NCBI GenBank assembly: GCA_029582265.1
Contig: CM055819.1
Coordinates: forward strand, 5,993,855-6,057,854
DNA from: Zoroaster sp. YZ-2022
Taxonomy: Eukaryota > Echinodermata > Asteroidea > Forcipulatida > Zoroasteridae
DNA length: 64,000 bases
Direction of reading: 5' to 3'
Shown: positions 11,801 through 22,869 of the stretch, piece by piece
Position numbering within the stretch: position 1 is the first letter of the stretch
How the letters are laid out: each line of letters starts with the position of its first letter
Translations under genes and position numbers: made by a program
The notes under the pieces: model-generated
The model's input: the letters and a program-made list of their open reading frames with translations, nothing else
Database searches by the model: none
What the model was told of the DNA's origin: nothing

Positions 11801-11983
11801 ACCTACATGGCTATAGACAATGTGGCCAATGACATCACATGTTTACAAAAGAGCCCCAAAGATCAAACTGCGCAGGGCACAAAATGTACACTGGTCTATG
11901 ACAATTAGAAACCATCAAATCTGATATTGTGAGATAGCAGAAAAATTCTTAATTTGATAAATTTTTAATAAGGCCATAACATG

Positions 11984-12306
11984 TTGTCCTCTTTCGGCTG
12001 CTCCCGTTCGGGGTCGCCACAGCGGATCATGATCCGCATATTTGATTTGGCACAGGTTTTATGCCGGATGCCCTTCCTGACGCAACCCTCCCATTTATCC
12101 GGGCTTGGGACCGGCACTAAGCATGCACTGGCTTGTACACCCCCAGTGGCTGGGTTCAATTCGGCCTTCGCAGCAATTATGGTAAAGTGTCTTGCTCAAG
12201 GACACAAGCACCATGGTCGCGGTAAGGCTTCGAACCCACACACTCTGACGACGCAGCCATCAGAACACAAATCTGATGCACTAAACCGCTCGACCATGGC
12301 ACCCCA
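11984..12306 (-). mobile_element. SINE with tRNA-like head and a different 3' tail
   Basis: On the - strand the head (12306 to about 12225) and the 'gagcaagacactttaccata' body match the common SINE. The tail then switches to 'ggataaatgggagggttgcg', 'aagggcatccggcataaaac' and 'gatccgctgtggcgaccccg'. I recall that tail from RTE-related repeats of fish and invertebrates; this is memory, not a search. Confidence 0.6.
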
Positions 12307-12831
12307 CTAATAAGGCCATAACATAACATCTCAAATCATATTCATCTGTTATGTGGAGAAGTACAAAATGTACAAACTCTGCATACAAATACACACACTT
12401 TTGCCTGGGCAGGAAATCACCCTGGTACTCTAAAGGTCACGCACAGTGTAAACAAGTCACATGGTCTATTCGCACCGTGCATGAGCCGTTGAGGGCACAA
12501 TGTTGTCAGACCACTGTAGGCGAAAGGGCGTATTTTGCTGTTGATGCGCGTACGCACGGAATATCTCCAGCGATCATTGGCTGGCAGAAGTACGCGCGCG
12601 TGTAGTATCATAACATACGTGTGTAAAGTGCACGCACAACGCTCACTTGACGCCAAAGTGGTTATCATTAAGACACTGGGTGTAAATTCACCGCTAGAGG
12701 GTTACGATGTGCACTGAGCGGATAGGCTTTTAACTACGCAGTAAGCTCTTAGCCTTGCGGTGTAGAAACTATGCCACTCTTAAGGTTATTATTATTATTA
12801 CACACATGATTGCCTGATTTCTTCCTTACAG

Positions 12832-12954
12832 TATTGAATCCCTGTAATGATCGTCCATGTCAGAATAGCGGCATCTGTACACCAGATCCAACCATATGCA
12901 CATTGCATACATGTCAGTGCCAGGGATGCTGGCAGGGTTTCGTATGTGAACAAG
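12832..12954 (+). CDS. EGF exon M7
   Basis: Acceptor ttacag, donor gtaaag, 41 codons. Opens L-N-P-C, has Q-N-S-G-I-C and G-C-W-Q-G. It has no clear partner in the second exon block, so it is either an insertion in the first block or was lost from the second. It is preceded by a short ATT run (about 12787-12800). Confidence 0.9.
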
Positions 12955-12974
12955 GTAAAGTCAATTTTGATTAC

Positions 12975-13170
12975 AGGGACAATATCGTCACGATCAACAG
13001 GGCATGGAATCGGAGTGCTAGTTTTAGATTAACTCAGTGACTGAAAATAATACCTCACATGATCAATAACCGTTGCTGCTGCATAAATGAGCCAGTAATT
13101 ATCAGTCACTGTGTTCATCTTAACCTAGGACACCGATTCCATGCCCTGTTGAAAGTCTGCTCCGATCATG
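12975..13170. mobile_element. Palindromic MITE (gggcatggaatcgg family)
   Basis: Starts about 20 bases after the M7 donor and has the same arms as the copy at 11604. Two neighbouring introns both have this family close behind the donor. Confidence 0.7.
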
Positions 13171-13389
13171 AACATGCTGTCCCTGTAAAGGCTAAAGGGA
13201 ATATGACAATAATGCCCCATCACCAACGTAGCTTAAATCTCTGTCTGAGGGAAAAAAAACTCCACAGTCAATTCGGGCGGGGCTCAAACTTGTTATTATT
13301 TATGGATTCTTGTTTGTTATTGAACTATCGTCATTCATAAATGATGGCCAGATACAGCTCAAATTAAACATCACATGGAGTGCTTGGAG

Positions 13390-13585
13390 CACAAACATGT
13401 TCAATGCATTTTTTGGTGTGTTTTGAGAAAAACGCGATTGAAGGTTTGGACCAATGCATGTTCAATGTAGTTATTTTTGTGTTTTGAGAAAAACGTGATT
13501 CAAGGTTTGGACCAATGCATATTCAGTGCAGTTATTTTTGTGTTTGGAGAAAAATGCAATTCAAGGTTTGGACCAGCGCACGTCA
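13390..13585. repeat. Three tandem copies of a unit of about 60 bp
   Basis: The words 'gagaaaaacgcgattgaagg', 'tttggaccaatgcatgttca' and 'agttatttttgtgttt' recur three times with a few substitutions. The repeat is local to this intron. Confidence 0.7.
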
Positions 13586-13653
13586 AACATCACATCCCAT
13601 TATACAAATGTGGCTTTATGTCAACCTTAACGTCTTTACGTGATACTTGACAG

Positions 13654-13776
13654 AAATCAACGCTTGCCAGCCTAATCTATGTCTGAATGGTGGACAGTGT
13701 CTACGTAGTCAGGACTCGTGTTCAGAGTATGCCTGTGTGTGCAGTGGTTGCTACCAGGGGGAGAGATGTGAAACAT
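13654..13776 (+). CDS. EGF exon M8
   Basis: Acceptor gacag, donor gtaagt, 41 codons. Opens I-N-A-C and has G-Q-C then S-Q-D-S-C-S-E before C5. M18 repeats S-Q-D-S-C-S-E and M28 has S-G-Q-S-C-E-R, which places M8, M18 and M28 exactly ten exons apart. Confidence 0.92.
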
Positions 13777-13789
13777 GTAAGTGTCATAG

Positions 13790-14010
13790 TGGTCATTTAT
13801 ATTACATCTTAGTACCAGAAGTCTATTACCTACATGAAGTGTGCCAGCCTTGCTGTAATCCATACCACGGCATTGTACTCCAAATGCGCGCACGCACAAC
13901 GAGCATGGTCACGAGTTTTGCTACCTTGCCCAGCCTGCCGTAGTGCATCATGGGATTAGGCGCTTGACGCAGGAAGCTATTTCCTAGAACTAGACGCAAT
14001 CTTAAACTAG
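13790..14010. repeat. Dispersed repeat, inverted partner at about 19440-19615
   Basis: Words 'tacctacatgaagtgtgcca', 'ggcattgtactccaaatgcg' and 'cctagaactagacgcaatct' reappear on the opposite strand near 19440-19615. Fragments of the left part also lie at about 6470-6520 and 36135-36200. Confidence 0.6.
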
Positions 14011-14339
14011 ACGCGGGCGACCCATCTGTGGGGTGAACGCGCTAAACGGTTTGCGTTTACACCCGAGTAAGGTCTCTTTTTGAGACCTTTGCACTTCAGT
14101 CTGTGGAACAATACTTCCCATTGTTCTTGGGGTTCTATGCCGTGGACTGGGATAGAGCTCGACTGGCACACTTCTGATATTACATATTATAACATCACTG
14201 AGGAGTTTGCTGGATGTGTCCAAATGATTTTTAACAGTAAGAGCCACTATACAGAAAAATATTTACACTGGTACTGTACTTTCACATGTGAATACGAATA
14301 GAAACTTAAGTAATACTACAAAAAACACCTCACACACAC

Positions 14340-14906
14340 ACTATGAATAACTTTACCCTGAAAATCTGTTTTACCGTGAAATATACTACTCAAAACAATT
14401 TAGGGAACACCGGAATAATCTCAGTTAAAGCAAGATCATTTATTTCAGATAAACACAATGTTTCACAGAATTGATGAGAAACAACTGCACAATGAAACAG
14501 ATGATAAAGGATGCATGCAGTGATGACACATTTCATGTCATGACTACTGAAAGAGAGAGGGGGTTGCAAATGAAAATCCCGGTTCATGGAACATTTCAAA
14601 CCTATTTTGATGATAAAAATCCGGTGTTCCCTAAATTGTTTTGAGTAGTATAAATAGTTCACGGCAATTTCATGATGACACAGCACCGTGAAAACGCCGT
14701 GAAAACACCATGAACTTCTTGTGGCAGTTTTGGGGCAGCTCATTAATTCTCGAAAGCGCCGTGAATTTGCCCTGAAATCACAGTGAACATTATTGCCAAT
14801 ATCTGAGAGGAAGAGACACCGTGAAATTGCAGTGAAATTACGGTGAACTGTTATTTCACGGCAAAACAGATTTTCAGGGCATTTTCAGGGTGAAGTTATT
14901 CATAGT
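14340..14906. mobile_element. tatgaataac-family MITE split by a nested insertion
   Basis: The same long-armed element as at 7340, but interrupted after 'ccgtgaaata' by the element at 14384-14650. It resumes with 'aatagttcacggcaatttc' and ends 'gtgaagttattcata'. Confidence 0.75.
14384..14650. mobile_element. TA-inserting MITE (tactactcaaaac family), nested
   Basis: The 267-bp element starts tactactcaaaacaattta and ends with the inverted copy taaattgttttgagtagta. TA flanks it on both sides (14382-14383 and 14651-14652). The host copies at 7340 and 49098 preserve the empty site gaaaTAaatag. TA target and short terminal repeats fit a Tc1/mariner-type non-autonomous element. Other copies: 31936-32202 and 61676-61951. 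Confidence 0.8.
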
Positions 14907-15210
14907 GACATTGACTCAAAAATAGTGATGTTAATGTTTATTAGAAAAATTGTTGAACTTGTAGCTTTGCATGGTGAGGAGGATAAGAGGACAATCAGAG
15001 CATACTGATCGAAACATTGAGTTGTACCTCCAGTTCTTTTCAGAACTAATTACTACTCAATTTAGCATTTCACATGGTGTCACCGCAATTACTCTTACTT
15101 AGAAAAATTGTTATTTGAAATGACAAATAATACACACATGATACAATTTGTAAAAACTGTTTAAATCATTATTTTCAAAAAAAAACTTCTTCCTGATTCA
15201 TTTGATACAG

Positions 15211-15333
15211 TGGTAGATCCTTGCCTGTCTAGTCCCTGCCTCAGTGGTGGTTTGTGTAGCAGACTAACGGGAAGCTGTGAATTACATTCTTGCTCCTGTC
15301 CATCCTGCCATCAGGGATACAACTGTCAAACCT
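15211..15333 (+). CDS. EGF exon M9
   Basis: Acceptor tacag, donor gtaagt, 41 codons. C1-L-S-S-P-C2 is an O-glucose motif. Histidine follows C7 (S-C-H-Q-G), where most modules have Trp, Phe or Tyr. Confidence 0.92.
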
Positions 15334-15433
15334 GTAAGTGTATTATGTGAGAAATTCACTAACTTCATAGAATATCACACTTCTTTCTAGATTGCTTTAT
15401 TTGAAGTATTATTTGTGGCAAGTTTAGAACGAG

Positions 15434-18090
15434 CTCAAATCTCGGAATGTTACCGTTCCTTTTCGGGAACACAGTGCGTCCCCCAAAAGGAACATTTGGT
15501 GAATAGCAGCTGTTTTGAATGGGAACTGATATTCCCCGGTGTGCATCATCGTTTTGCGGAATGTTCCCAATGGAACATTTTCTTTTGGGAAAACTAAGCC
15601 TTCCCGAATGGAATGCGGCCCTGTTCCCAGTGAGAACAGCATGTGTAATTCCCAATGGGAACAGTCAGTGTTCCCAATGGAACGTTTCGTTTTGGGAACA
15701 CTGAGCATTCCCAAATGGAATGTCGCCCTGTTCCCAGTGAGAATACCATGTGTTTCTGATGGGAACAGTCAGTGTTCCCGATAAAACGTTTCCTTTTGGG
15801 AACACTAAGCCTTCCCAAATGGAACGCTTCCCATGTTCCCAGTAAGAACAGCGTGTGTTCCTGATTGGAACAGTCAGTGTTCCCAATGGAACGTTTCCTT
15901 TTGGGAACACTGAGCATTCCCAAATGGAATGCGGCCCTGTTCCCTGTGATAACACCATGTGTTCCCGATGGGAACAGTCAGTGTTCCCAATGGAACGTTT
16001 CCTTTTGGGAACACTGAGCATTCCCAAATGGAATGCGGCTCTGTTCCCAGTGAGAACAGCATGTGTTCCCGATGGGAACAGTCAGTGTTCCCAATGGAAC
16101 ATTTCCTTTTGGGAACACTAAGCCTTCCCAAATGGAACGCTTCCCATGTTCCCAGTAAGAACAGCGTGTGTTCCTGATTGGAACAGTCAGTGTTCCCAAT
16201 GGAACGTTTCCTTTTGGGAACACTGAGCATTCCCAAATGGAATGCGGCCCTGTTCCCTGTGATAACACCATGTGTTCCCGATGGGAACAGTCAGTGTTCC
16301 CAATGGAACGTTTCCTTTTGGGAACACTGAGCATTCCCAAATGGAATGCGGCCCTGTTCCCTGTGATAACACCATGTGTTCCCGATGGGAACAGTCAGTG
16401 TTCCCAATGGAACGTTTCCTTTTGGGAACACTGAGCATTCCCAAATGGAATGCGGCTCTGTTCCCAGTGAGAACAGCATGTGTTCCCGATGGGAACAGTC
16501 AGTGTTCCCAATGGAACATTTCCTTTTGGGAACACTAAGCCTTTCCAAATGGAACGCTTCCCATGTTCCCAGTAAGAACAGCGTGTGTTCCTGATTGGAA
16601 CAGTCAGTGTTCCCAATGGAACGTTTCCTTTTGGGAACACTGAGCATTCCCAAATGGAATGTCGCCCTGTTCCCAGTGAGAATACCATGTGTTTCTGATG
16701 GAAACAGTCAGTGTTCCCGATAAAACGTTTCCTTTTGGGAACACTAAGCCTTCCCAAATGGAACGCTTCCCATGTTCCCAGTAAGAACAGCGTGTGTTCC
16801 TGATTGGAACAGTCAGTGTTCCCAATGGAACGTTTCCTTTTGGGAACACTGAGCATTCCCAAATGGAATGCGGCCCTGTTCCCTGTGATAACACCATGTG
16901 TTCCCGATGGGAACAGTAAGTGTTCCTAATGGAACGTTTCCTTTTGGGAACACTGAGCATTCCCAAATGGAATGCGGCTCTGTTCCCAGTGAGAACAGCA
17001 TGTGTTCCCGATGGGAACAGTCAGTGTTCCCAATGGAACATTTCCTTTTGGGAACACTGAACATTCCCAAATGGAATGCGGCCCTGTTCCCAGTGAGAAC
17101 AGCATGTGTTCCCGATGGGAACAGTCAGTGTTCCCAATGGAACATTTCCTTTTGGGAACACTGAGCATTCCCAAATGGAATGCGGCTCTGTTCCCTGTGA
17201 TAACACCATGTGTTCCCGATGGGAACAGTCAGTGTTCCCAATGGAACGTTTCGTTTTGGGAACACTAAGCCTTCCCAAATGGAACGCTTCCCATGTTCCC
17301 AGTAAGAACAGCGTGTGTTCCTGATTGGAACAGTCAGTGTTCCTAATGGAACGTTTCGCTTTGGGAACACTAAGCCTTCCCAAATGGAATGCGGCCCTGT
17401 TCTCTGTGATAACACTATGTGTTCCTGATGGGAACAGTCAGTGTTCCCAATGGAACATTTCCTTTTGGGAACACTGAACATTCCCAAATGGAATGCGGCC
17501 CTGTTCCCAGTGAGAACAGCATGTGTTCCCGATGGGAACAGTCAGTGTTCCCAATGGAACATTTCCTTTTGGGAACACTGAGCATTCCCAAATGGAATGC
17601 GGCTCTGTTCCCTGTGATAACACCATGTGTTCCCGATGGGAACAGTCAGTGTTCCCAATGGAACATTTCGTTTTGGGAACACTGAGCCTTCCCAAATGGA
17701 ATGCGGCTCTGTTCCCTGTGATAACACCATGTGTTCCCGATGGGAACAGTCAGTGTTCCCAATGGAACGTTTCCTTTTGGGAACACTGAGCATTCCCAAA
17801 TGGAATGCGGCTCTGTTCCATGTGATAACACCATGTGTTCCCGATGGAACATTTCCTTTTGGGAACACTGAGCATTCCCAAATGGAATGCGGCTCTGTTC
17901 CCAGTGAGAACAGCATGTGTTCCCGATGGAACGTTTCCTTTTGGGAACACTGAGCATTCCCAAATGGAATGCGGCTCTGTTCCCAGTGAGAACAGCATGT
18001 GTTCCCGATGAGAACAGTCAGTGTTCCCAATGGAACGTTTCCTTTTGGGGACACTGAGCGTTCCCAAATGGAATGCGGCCCAGTGTTTTG
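15434..18090. repeat. 104-bp satellite, roughly 25 units
   Basis: The unit carries 'ggaacagtcagtgttcccaa', 'tggaacgtttccttttggga', 'cactgagcattcccaaatgg' and 'aatgcggccctgttcc'. The period is 104 bp over most of the array, with some shorter units near 17830-17950. The words ggaac and gttcc pair, so each unit can fold, and both strands show long accidental reading frames that are not genes. The first unit (15434-15600) is diverged. A single-copy relative lies at about 50235-50510. Confidence 0.85.
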
Positions 18091-18277
18091 ATTCGTGAGA
18101 AAGAGAATCCTATCAGACATTGTGTTTCAGAGCAATGTTTTGATGAAAAAGAAACTTTTTGAAAATTGCCGTCAAAAAAAGCCAAAAACATCTTTAAATA
18201 TATTTATGGGACCAGTAATGAGATTCAAACCCTCAACATTATTTTGTGTTTTCTTTCTTTCTGTTTTTAAACTACAG

Positions 18278-18400
18278 TGGTCGATCCTTGTGCCAACAAT
18301 CCCTGTCAAAATGGCGGACAGTGTCAGCAAGTTGCTAATTCCTGTACTGAGTATAACTGCCTGTGTACTGAATGTTTCACAGGTCGTCAGTGTCAACAAC
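18278..18400 (+). CDS. EGF exon M10
   Basis: Acceptor tacag, donor gtaagt, 41 codons. Opens V-D-P-C-A-N-N-P-C, with E-C-F-T-G at C7 and Q-Q at the end. It lies 188 bases after the 104-bp satellite, which fills most of the intron before it. Block partners are M20 and M30. Confidence 0.92.
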
Positions 18401-18489
18401 GTAAGTAAAATCATACTAGCAAACTTGTGCTATATTTGTCCTGCGAATGAGTAATTGCGTAAGTCATCTTATGTCATATTCCCTGAATA

Positions 18490-19440
18490 CAAGAGGTACA
18501 ATACAATACAATACAATGAAGGCATTTATATAATAATAATAATAATGTGTGGACTTATATAGCGCACGTATCCACCAACTAAGTGGTGCTCAAGGCGCAT
18601 TCTTTTTTACGTGCATTACACAACACACGGGACCTACGGCTTTACGTCCCATCCGAAGGACGAAGCAATTATGGTTAAGTACCTTGCTCAAGGACACAAG
18701 TGTCACGACCGGGGCTCGAACCCACACCCTGCTGCTGGCAACACCAGAACTTGAATTCGGTGCGCTAGACCGCTCGGCCACGACACTCCACATATATAGC
18801 GCTCTTACACAAACGGTATCACAGCGCTTTACAGTGAGATGCAAGTACAATTTAAAAATACACAGTGCCTAAAATAAATGAGTCTTGAGAGATGTTTTAA
18901 ATTGACTCGATGAAGAAGCATGACGGATACCAGATGGTAGCTCATTCCAAATGCTGGGTGTAGCAGTATAGAAACCCTTGTTAGCCGCAGTTAAATGTGT
19001 AGTTGGCTTTTTGAAGATCCGGGAATCAGAATTTGAACTGAGTCCACTGTGGTTAGGTTGGTATAGTGTAATAAGCTCACAGAGATAGGATGGCGGTAGA
19101 GTCAGTAACACATTTATAGGCAATAGTCAATGTTTTGAAATCAATCCGGTCTCGAATGGGAAGCCAGTGAAGCTGTCGTAGGAGAGGGGACACATGGTCA
19201 TACTTTTTAGCCATGAAAATTAATTTTGCAGCACGATTTTGAAGCCGTTGAAGACGTTTGATCTCTTTGTTAGAGGATCCTTGGAGAAGTGAATTTGCAT
19301 AGTCCAAACGTGATGTGACCAGAGCACGGACTGCATGATGACAAGTGATTTCATCAATAAAGATACGAACTTGCGACAGATTTCTTAAATGAAAGTTAAT
19401 GGTTTTGCATATTGAAGATACATGGTACGCATACATCAAG
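18490..19440 (-). mobile_element. 5'-truncated non-LTR retrotransposon, reverse transcriptase C-terminal end
   Basis: Read on the - strand, 19439 to 19080 gives S-R-L-D-Y-A-N-S-L-L, L-Q-N-R-A-A-K-L-I and L-H-W-L-P-I-R-D-R-I, the conserved stretch after the reverse transcriptase core of CR1/jockey-like elements. It continues in another frame from about 19120 to 18869 with S-I-W-N-E-L-P and F-K-T-S-L-K-T-H-L-F, so there is a frameshift near 19100. The tail after 18869 ends in ATTGT repeats (18500-18515) and is interrupted by a SINE. The element is inactive: only the last part survives. Confidence 0.8.
18535..18792 (-). mobile_element. SINE inserted into a LINE tail, antisense
   Basis: Runs from (AAT)n and gtgtggacttatatagcgc to ggccacgacactccac. 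The middle of the body is replaced by 'acacacgggacctacggctt' and 'acgtcccatccgaaggacga'. TATATA-like sequence lies on both sides. Outside it the LINE sequence resumes on both flanks. Confidence 0.7.
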
Positions 19441-19615
19441 TTTAAGATTGCGTCTAGTTCTAGGAACTAGCTTCCCACGTTAAAGCCCCTTACAACCCGC
19501 CAGGCAGGGTAAGCAAAACTCCTAACCACGCTCGTTGTGCGTGCGCGCATTTGGAGTACAATGCCGTGGTATGGATTACAGCAAGGCTGGCACACTTCAT
19601 GTAAGTAACAGACTT
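19440..19615. repeat. Inverted partner of the 13790 repeat
   Basis: Reverse complement of much of 13790-14010, joined directly to the 5' end of the LINE fragment. A stretch in the middle differs. Confidence 0.6.
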
Positions 19616-19667
19616 CAGGAGATACATTAATATTTATTCAGATGTTGTCATTGTGTCATTTCCACAG

Positions 19668-19790
19668 AGGTCAATCCGTGTTCAAGTTTCCCATGTAGGA
19701 ACGGCGGTACGTGCATGCAGTCTTCATCGTCATGCTTAGATTATACCTGTGTCTGCTTTGGCTGTTTCACTGGATCAGTGTGTGAATCAT
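19668..19790 (+). CDS. EGF exon M11
   Basis: Acceptor cacag, donor gtgagt, 41 codons. Has R-N-G-G-T-C (O-fucose motif) and G-C-F-T-G-S at C7, as in M21. The intron after it has a run of 18 G at about 19849-19867. Confidence 0.92.
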
Positions 19791-19892
19791 GTGAGTATCC
19801 TATCACGTTATAAAACACTGGTTTATCCCTTTATAACCATCAGGTTCTTGGGGGGGGGGGGGGGGGGCGGACGGGAATATATTTATACAGGC

Positions 19893-20213
19893 CTGTAATT
19901 TCTCAGGAGTTTTTCCTGATTTCAGGATTGTTTGCCTGAAGATTTTCTTGAAAGAAGAGAAGTAGCCACCAACAATGGAAATAGTCAGATAACGGACCCA
20001 CTATACCTCAATTTGTACGGTAAATGCATTTTGAAAAACAGAAAGTCAACAAAGGTGGAGTGTCACTGAATGGGATTGCACCGTCACTTTTCAGAAGTAG
20101 CTTGTATTGTGTCCAAACCTCTAGTTACTTGTTTGTGGGGATTTGGACAGTCAGTAAATCCTCCAAGGAGGCTCAGGGGGCTTTGTCCTCTAGACCAAAG
20201 GGAGACCCTGGTA
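19893..20213 (+). mobile_element. Rearranged 'tgatttctcagg' element
   Basis: The usual start and end are present, but about 110 bases of unrelated sequence (about 19975-20085) sit where 'ggaaagaaagaagtagcc' normally lies. It is followed directly by a TTAA element. Confidence 0.55.
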
Positions 20214-20845
20214 TTAACCCTAACTACCCAAAATCCTCCAAAATCTCCTGGTTTTGCCTGATTTTGATGGATTCAGTACTCCACAGTACAGCCTAGCGAG
20301 TAGAGCATGTAGCCATGTGTACCAAATCCATCAAACTCCACCGACTGCTTTTGTTGGATTCAGTACTCCACAGTATAGCCTAGCGAGTAGAGCATGTAGC
20401 CATGTGTACCAAATCCATCAAACTCCACCGACTGCTTTTGTTGGATTCAGTACTCCACAGTATAGCCCAGCGAATAGAGCATGTAGCCATGTGTACCAAA
20501 TCCATCAAACTCCACCGGCTGCTTTTGTTGGATTCAGTACTCCACAGAATAGCCCAGCGAATAGAGCATGTAGCCATGTGTACCAAATCCATCAAACTCC
20601 ACCGGCTGCTTTTGTTGGATTCAGTACTCCACAGAATAGCCCAGCAAATAGAGCATGTAGCCATGTGTACCAAATCCATCAAACTCCACCGGCTGCTTTT
20701 GTTGGATTCAGGATTGTGTATAGCCACGCCATGGATGCTTTGTATAATTTGCCACTGTACCAAATCCATTTTTTTATTTGCATGTTGATGGCTTTTGGAG
20801 GATTTGGGATGGTTTATAACCAAAATGCCTATGGAGTTAGAGCAA
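20214..20845 (+). mobile_element. TTAA element with five 87-bp tandem units
   Basis: Starts TTAACCCTAACTACCC. The unit holds 'ggattcagtactccacagta', 'tagagcatgtagccatgtgt' and 'accaaatccatcaaactcca', with a period of 87 bp from about 20270 to 20710. The right end is degraded (ggagttagagcaatt, where ggagttagggttaa is expected). 87 is divisible by three, so long repetitive reading frames appear by chance on both strands. Confidence 0.75.
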
Positions 20846-20933
20846 TTGCCCGATACCCAGATTCAAAACTGTGCTTTCTCCTGATCTGGTATTATCATCC
20901 TAACATGAATTTGATTGTATATTTGGTATACAG

Positions 20934-21056
20934 ATGTACATGTCTGTGATGATAGACCGTGTATGAATGGAGGTTTTTGTCTTCGTGAAGCTGGCTCCTG
21001 TACGGAGTACATCTGTACCTGTAGTGGTTGCTACTCCGGAACTAACTGCCAAACTT
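20934..21056 (+). CDS. EGF exon M12
   Basis: Acceptor tacag, donor gtgagt, 41 codons. Opens V-H-V-C with D-D-R-P-C at C2, then N-G-G-F-C. First module of the second ten-exon round; compare M1 and M22. Confidence 0.9.
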
Positions 21057-21145
21057 GTGAGTAGAGTCTTATTCCCTACCCTCATGCTATGAGAAACAAT
21101 TAGGAAATTTGTTGAGTTGGTCAGATGCTCACTAAACTCATATAC

Positions 21146-21640
21146 AGGCGTGTGATTTCTCAGGACTTTTTACAAATCTCCCTTTGCTTCAAAATTTTCT
21201 TGAAAGGAGAGAAGTAGCCACCAAGGAAACGTAAGAAGTATAGGTTGATGAAATTCTTGCGACGGGTGATAAACAATTGATTTAATTTTGCCCTACACCG
21301 ACGTGTGTATAGCGCTGTATACTCGGTGCTTTCCGAGTGTCTGTGGAAAAAAACTTCACAGGCGACTCTGGCGGGATTCGAACCCACGACCTCCTGCTTA
21401 CTAGTGCAGACGTCTTAACCTTGCCAGATGACAATTGGCTGGCTAGAATCCTACATATATATCTCGGAACCCGCTGCTATATAGGATTCTAGCCAGCCAA
21501 TCGTGATTGGGCAAACTCGGTGGTCGAGAGGTGAAGACGTCTAAAAAGTAGACGTCAAAAGTAAGAAGTAGCCTGTATTGTGTCCAAACCTCTAGTTTCT
21601 TGTTTGTGGGGATGTAGAGAGTCTGAAAATACCCCAGAAT
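21146..21640 (+). mobile_element. 'tgatttctcagg' element interrupted by the second SINE family
   Basis: The element starts at 'caggcgtgtgatttctcagg' and is broken after 'aggaaacgtaagaagta' (about 21240) by an antisense copy of the second SINE (to about 21440). An inverted fragment of the same SINE head follows (about 21475-21560), and the element resumes with 'taagaagtagcctgtattgt'. Confidence 0.6.
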
Positions 21641-21952
21641 CCTCTGCCCACCATAGTAACTGCCTATGAACTGCACACATGGGTACAACACGCGAGCCTC
21701 GTCTCTCGATCGTCAAGCCACCGACACACGCCATGCGCACACACACGTCTCATATATATACATAATGGTTTGTTTCAATTCTCATTGACGCGATACAGCT
21801 ATTTTAACATGTCCAGACATAAGGACGCGTAATCACGACTGTGATTGGTCAGTACATAATGGGGCGGGGCTTACTGGATCGGTCTATTGATGAGATATGT
21901 CAGATCTAGGTGTGGTCAGTTCTAGGCTAACATGTGTTTGTTTCGTTATCAG

Positions 21953-22069
21953 TGGTCGATCCGTGCAGCAATTCTCCATGTCTGTTCAACGGTGTCTGCC
22001 GCCAAGAGAGCTGTACCGATTATAGATGTTCCTGTCCGTCATGTCGGACGGGTACCAACTGTGAACTGG
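21953..22069 (+). CDS. EGF exon M13
   Basis: Acceptor atcag, donor gtaaga, 39 codons. The C3-C4 loop has four residues (R-Q-E-S). Arginine follows C7. M23 has the same length and the loop T-A-T-S, so the two are block partners. Confidence 0.92.
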
Positions 22070-22449
22070 GTAAGAAGAGTTACATTTGTTACGCAATAAT
22101 TATATTTATTTATTTTTTTCCTCGGAAAAGACTTTTCGTGTTCAATAAAGATAACCTATTTTCAACTTACTATTTGTTAATTTCCTAAATTTATTGAATG
22201 GCCTGACTTCAAGGAAAAAAAACTGACCATGTATTGAAATTTTAATGTAAAATTTAAAACCATATAGATGCTAGTCCCAATGTACAGAAGACTTATACGG
22301 TTTTGATCAAAACCATTTAGTCACATAAATCTTCTAGGTCCACAAGAAATATATCTTTCCATTTTTGAATCAAATGTGTAGTTAGTAGAAATTGTTCCAG
22401 ACCTGCAATTTCATTCCAGGCCACTTGTCCTGAGTAAAGGGCACTTCTA

Positions 22450-22506
22450 TTAGAGAATCAGAGAATCAGAGAATCAGAGAATCAGAGAATCAGAGAATCA
22501 GAATGT
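22450..22506. repeat. 8-bp microsatellite (agaatcag)n
   Basis: About six perfect copies of an 8-bp unit. Confidence 0.9.
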
Positions 22507-22534
22507 CCATGGAAACATTTTTAAAGGGACTATA

Positions 22535-22862
22535 TTAATAATAATAATAATAATGTGTGGACTTATATAGCGCACGTATCCACCAACTAAGTGGTGCTCA
22601 AGGCGCATTATATTATTATCCCTGCTCATGAGGCTCATAAGGCTCATAAATCATTCCTGAAACCATCTCAGCTCCCTGGGGAGTATACAGCTCAATTGCT
22701 GCCATTACAGCGCATATAGGGCTAATCAACCAACTCTGCCCTCACAGGTACCCATTTAACCCCTGGGTGGAGAGAAGCAATTATGGTTAAGTGTCTTGCT
22801 CAAGGACACAAGTGTCACGGCCGTGATTCGAACCCACATTCTGCTGCTAACACCAGAGTAGA
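22535..22862 (-). mobile_element. tRNA-derived SINE, antisense, head cut off
   Basis: Starts with (AAT)n and gtgtggacttatatagcgc and follows the body as far as 'ctgctgctaacaccag', where it is replaced by a palindromic MITE (22863-23055). Confidence 0.8.
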
Positions 22863-22869
22863 ATTTCAA

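Noticed and set aside
15594..18120. Long overlapping reading frames on both strands in the 104-bp satellite
   Set aside because: They repeat with the satellite period, exist on both strands and have no recognisable domain; they are a by-product of the repeat.
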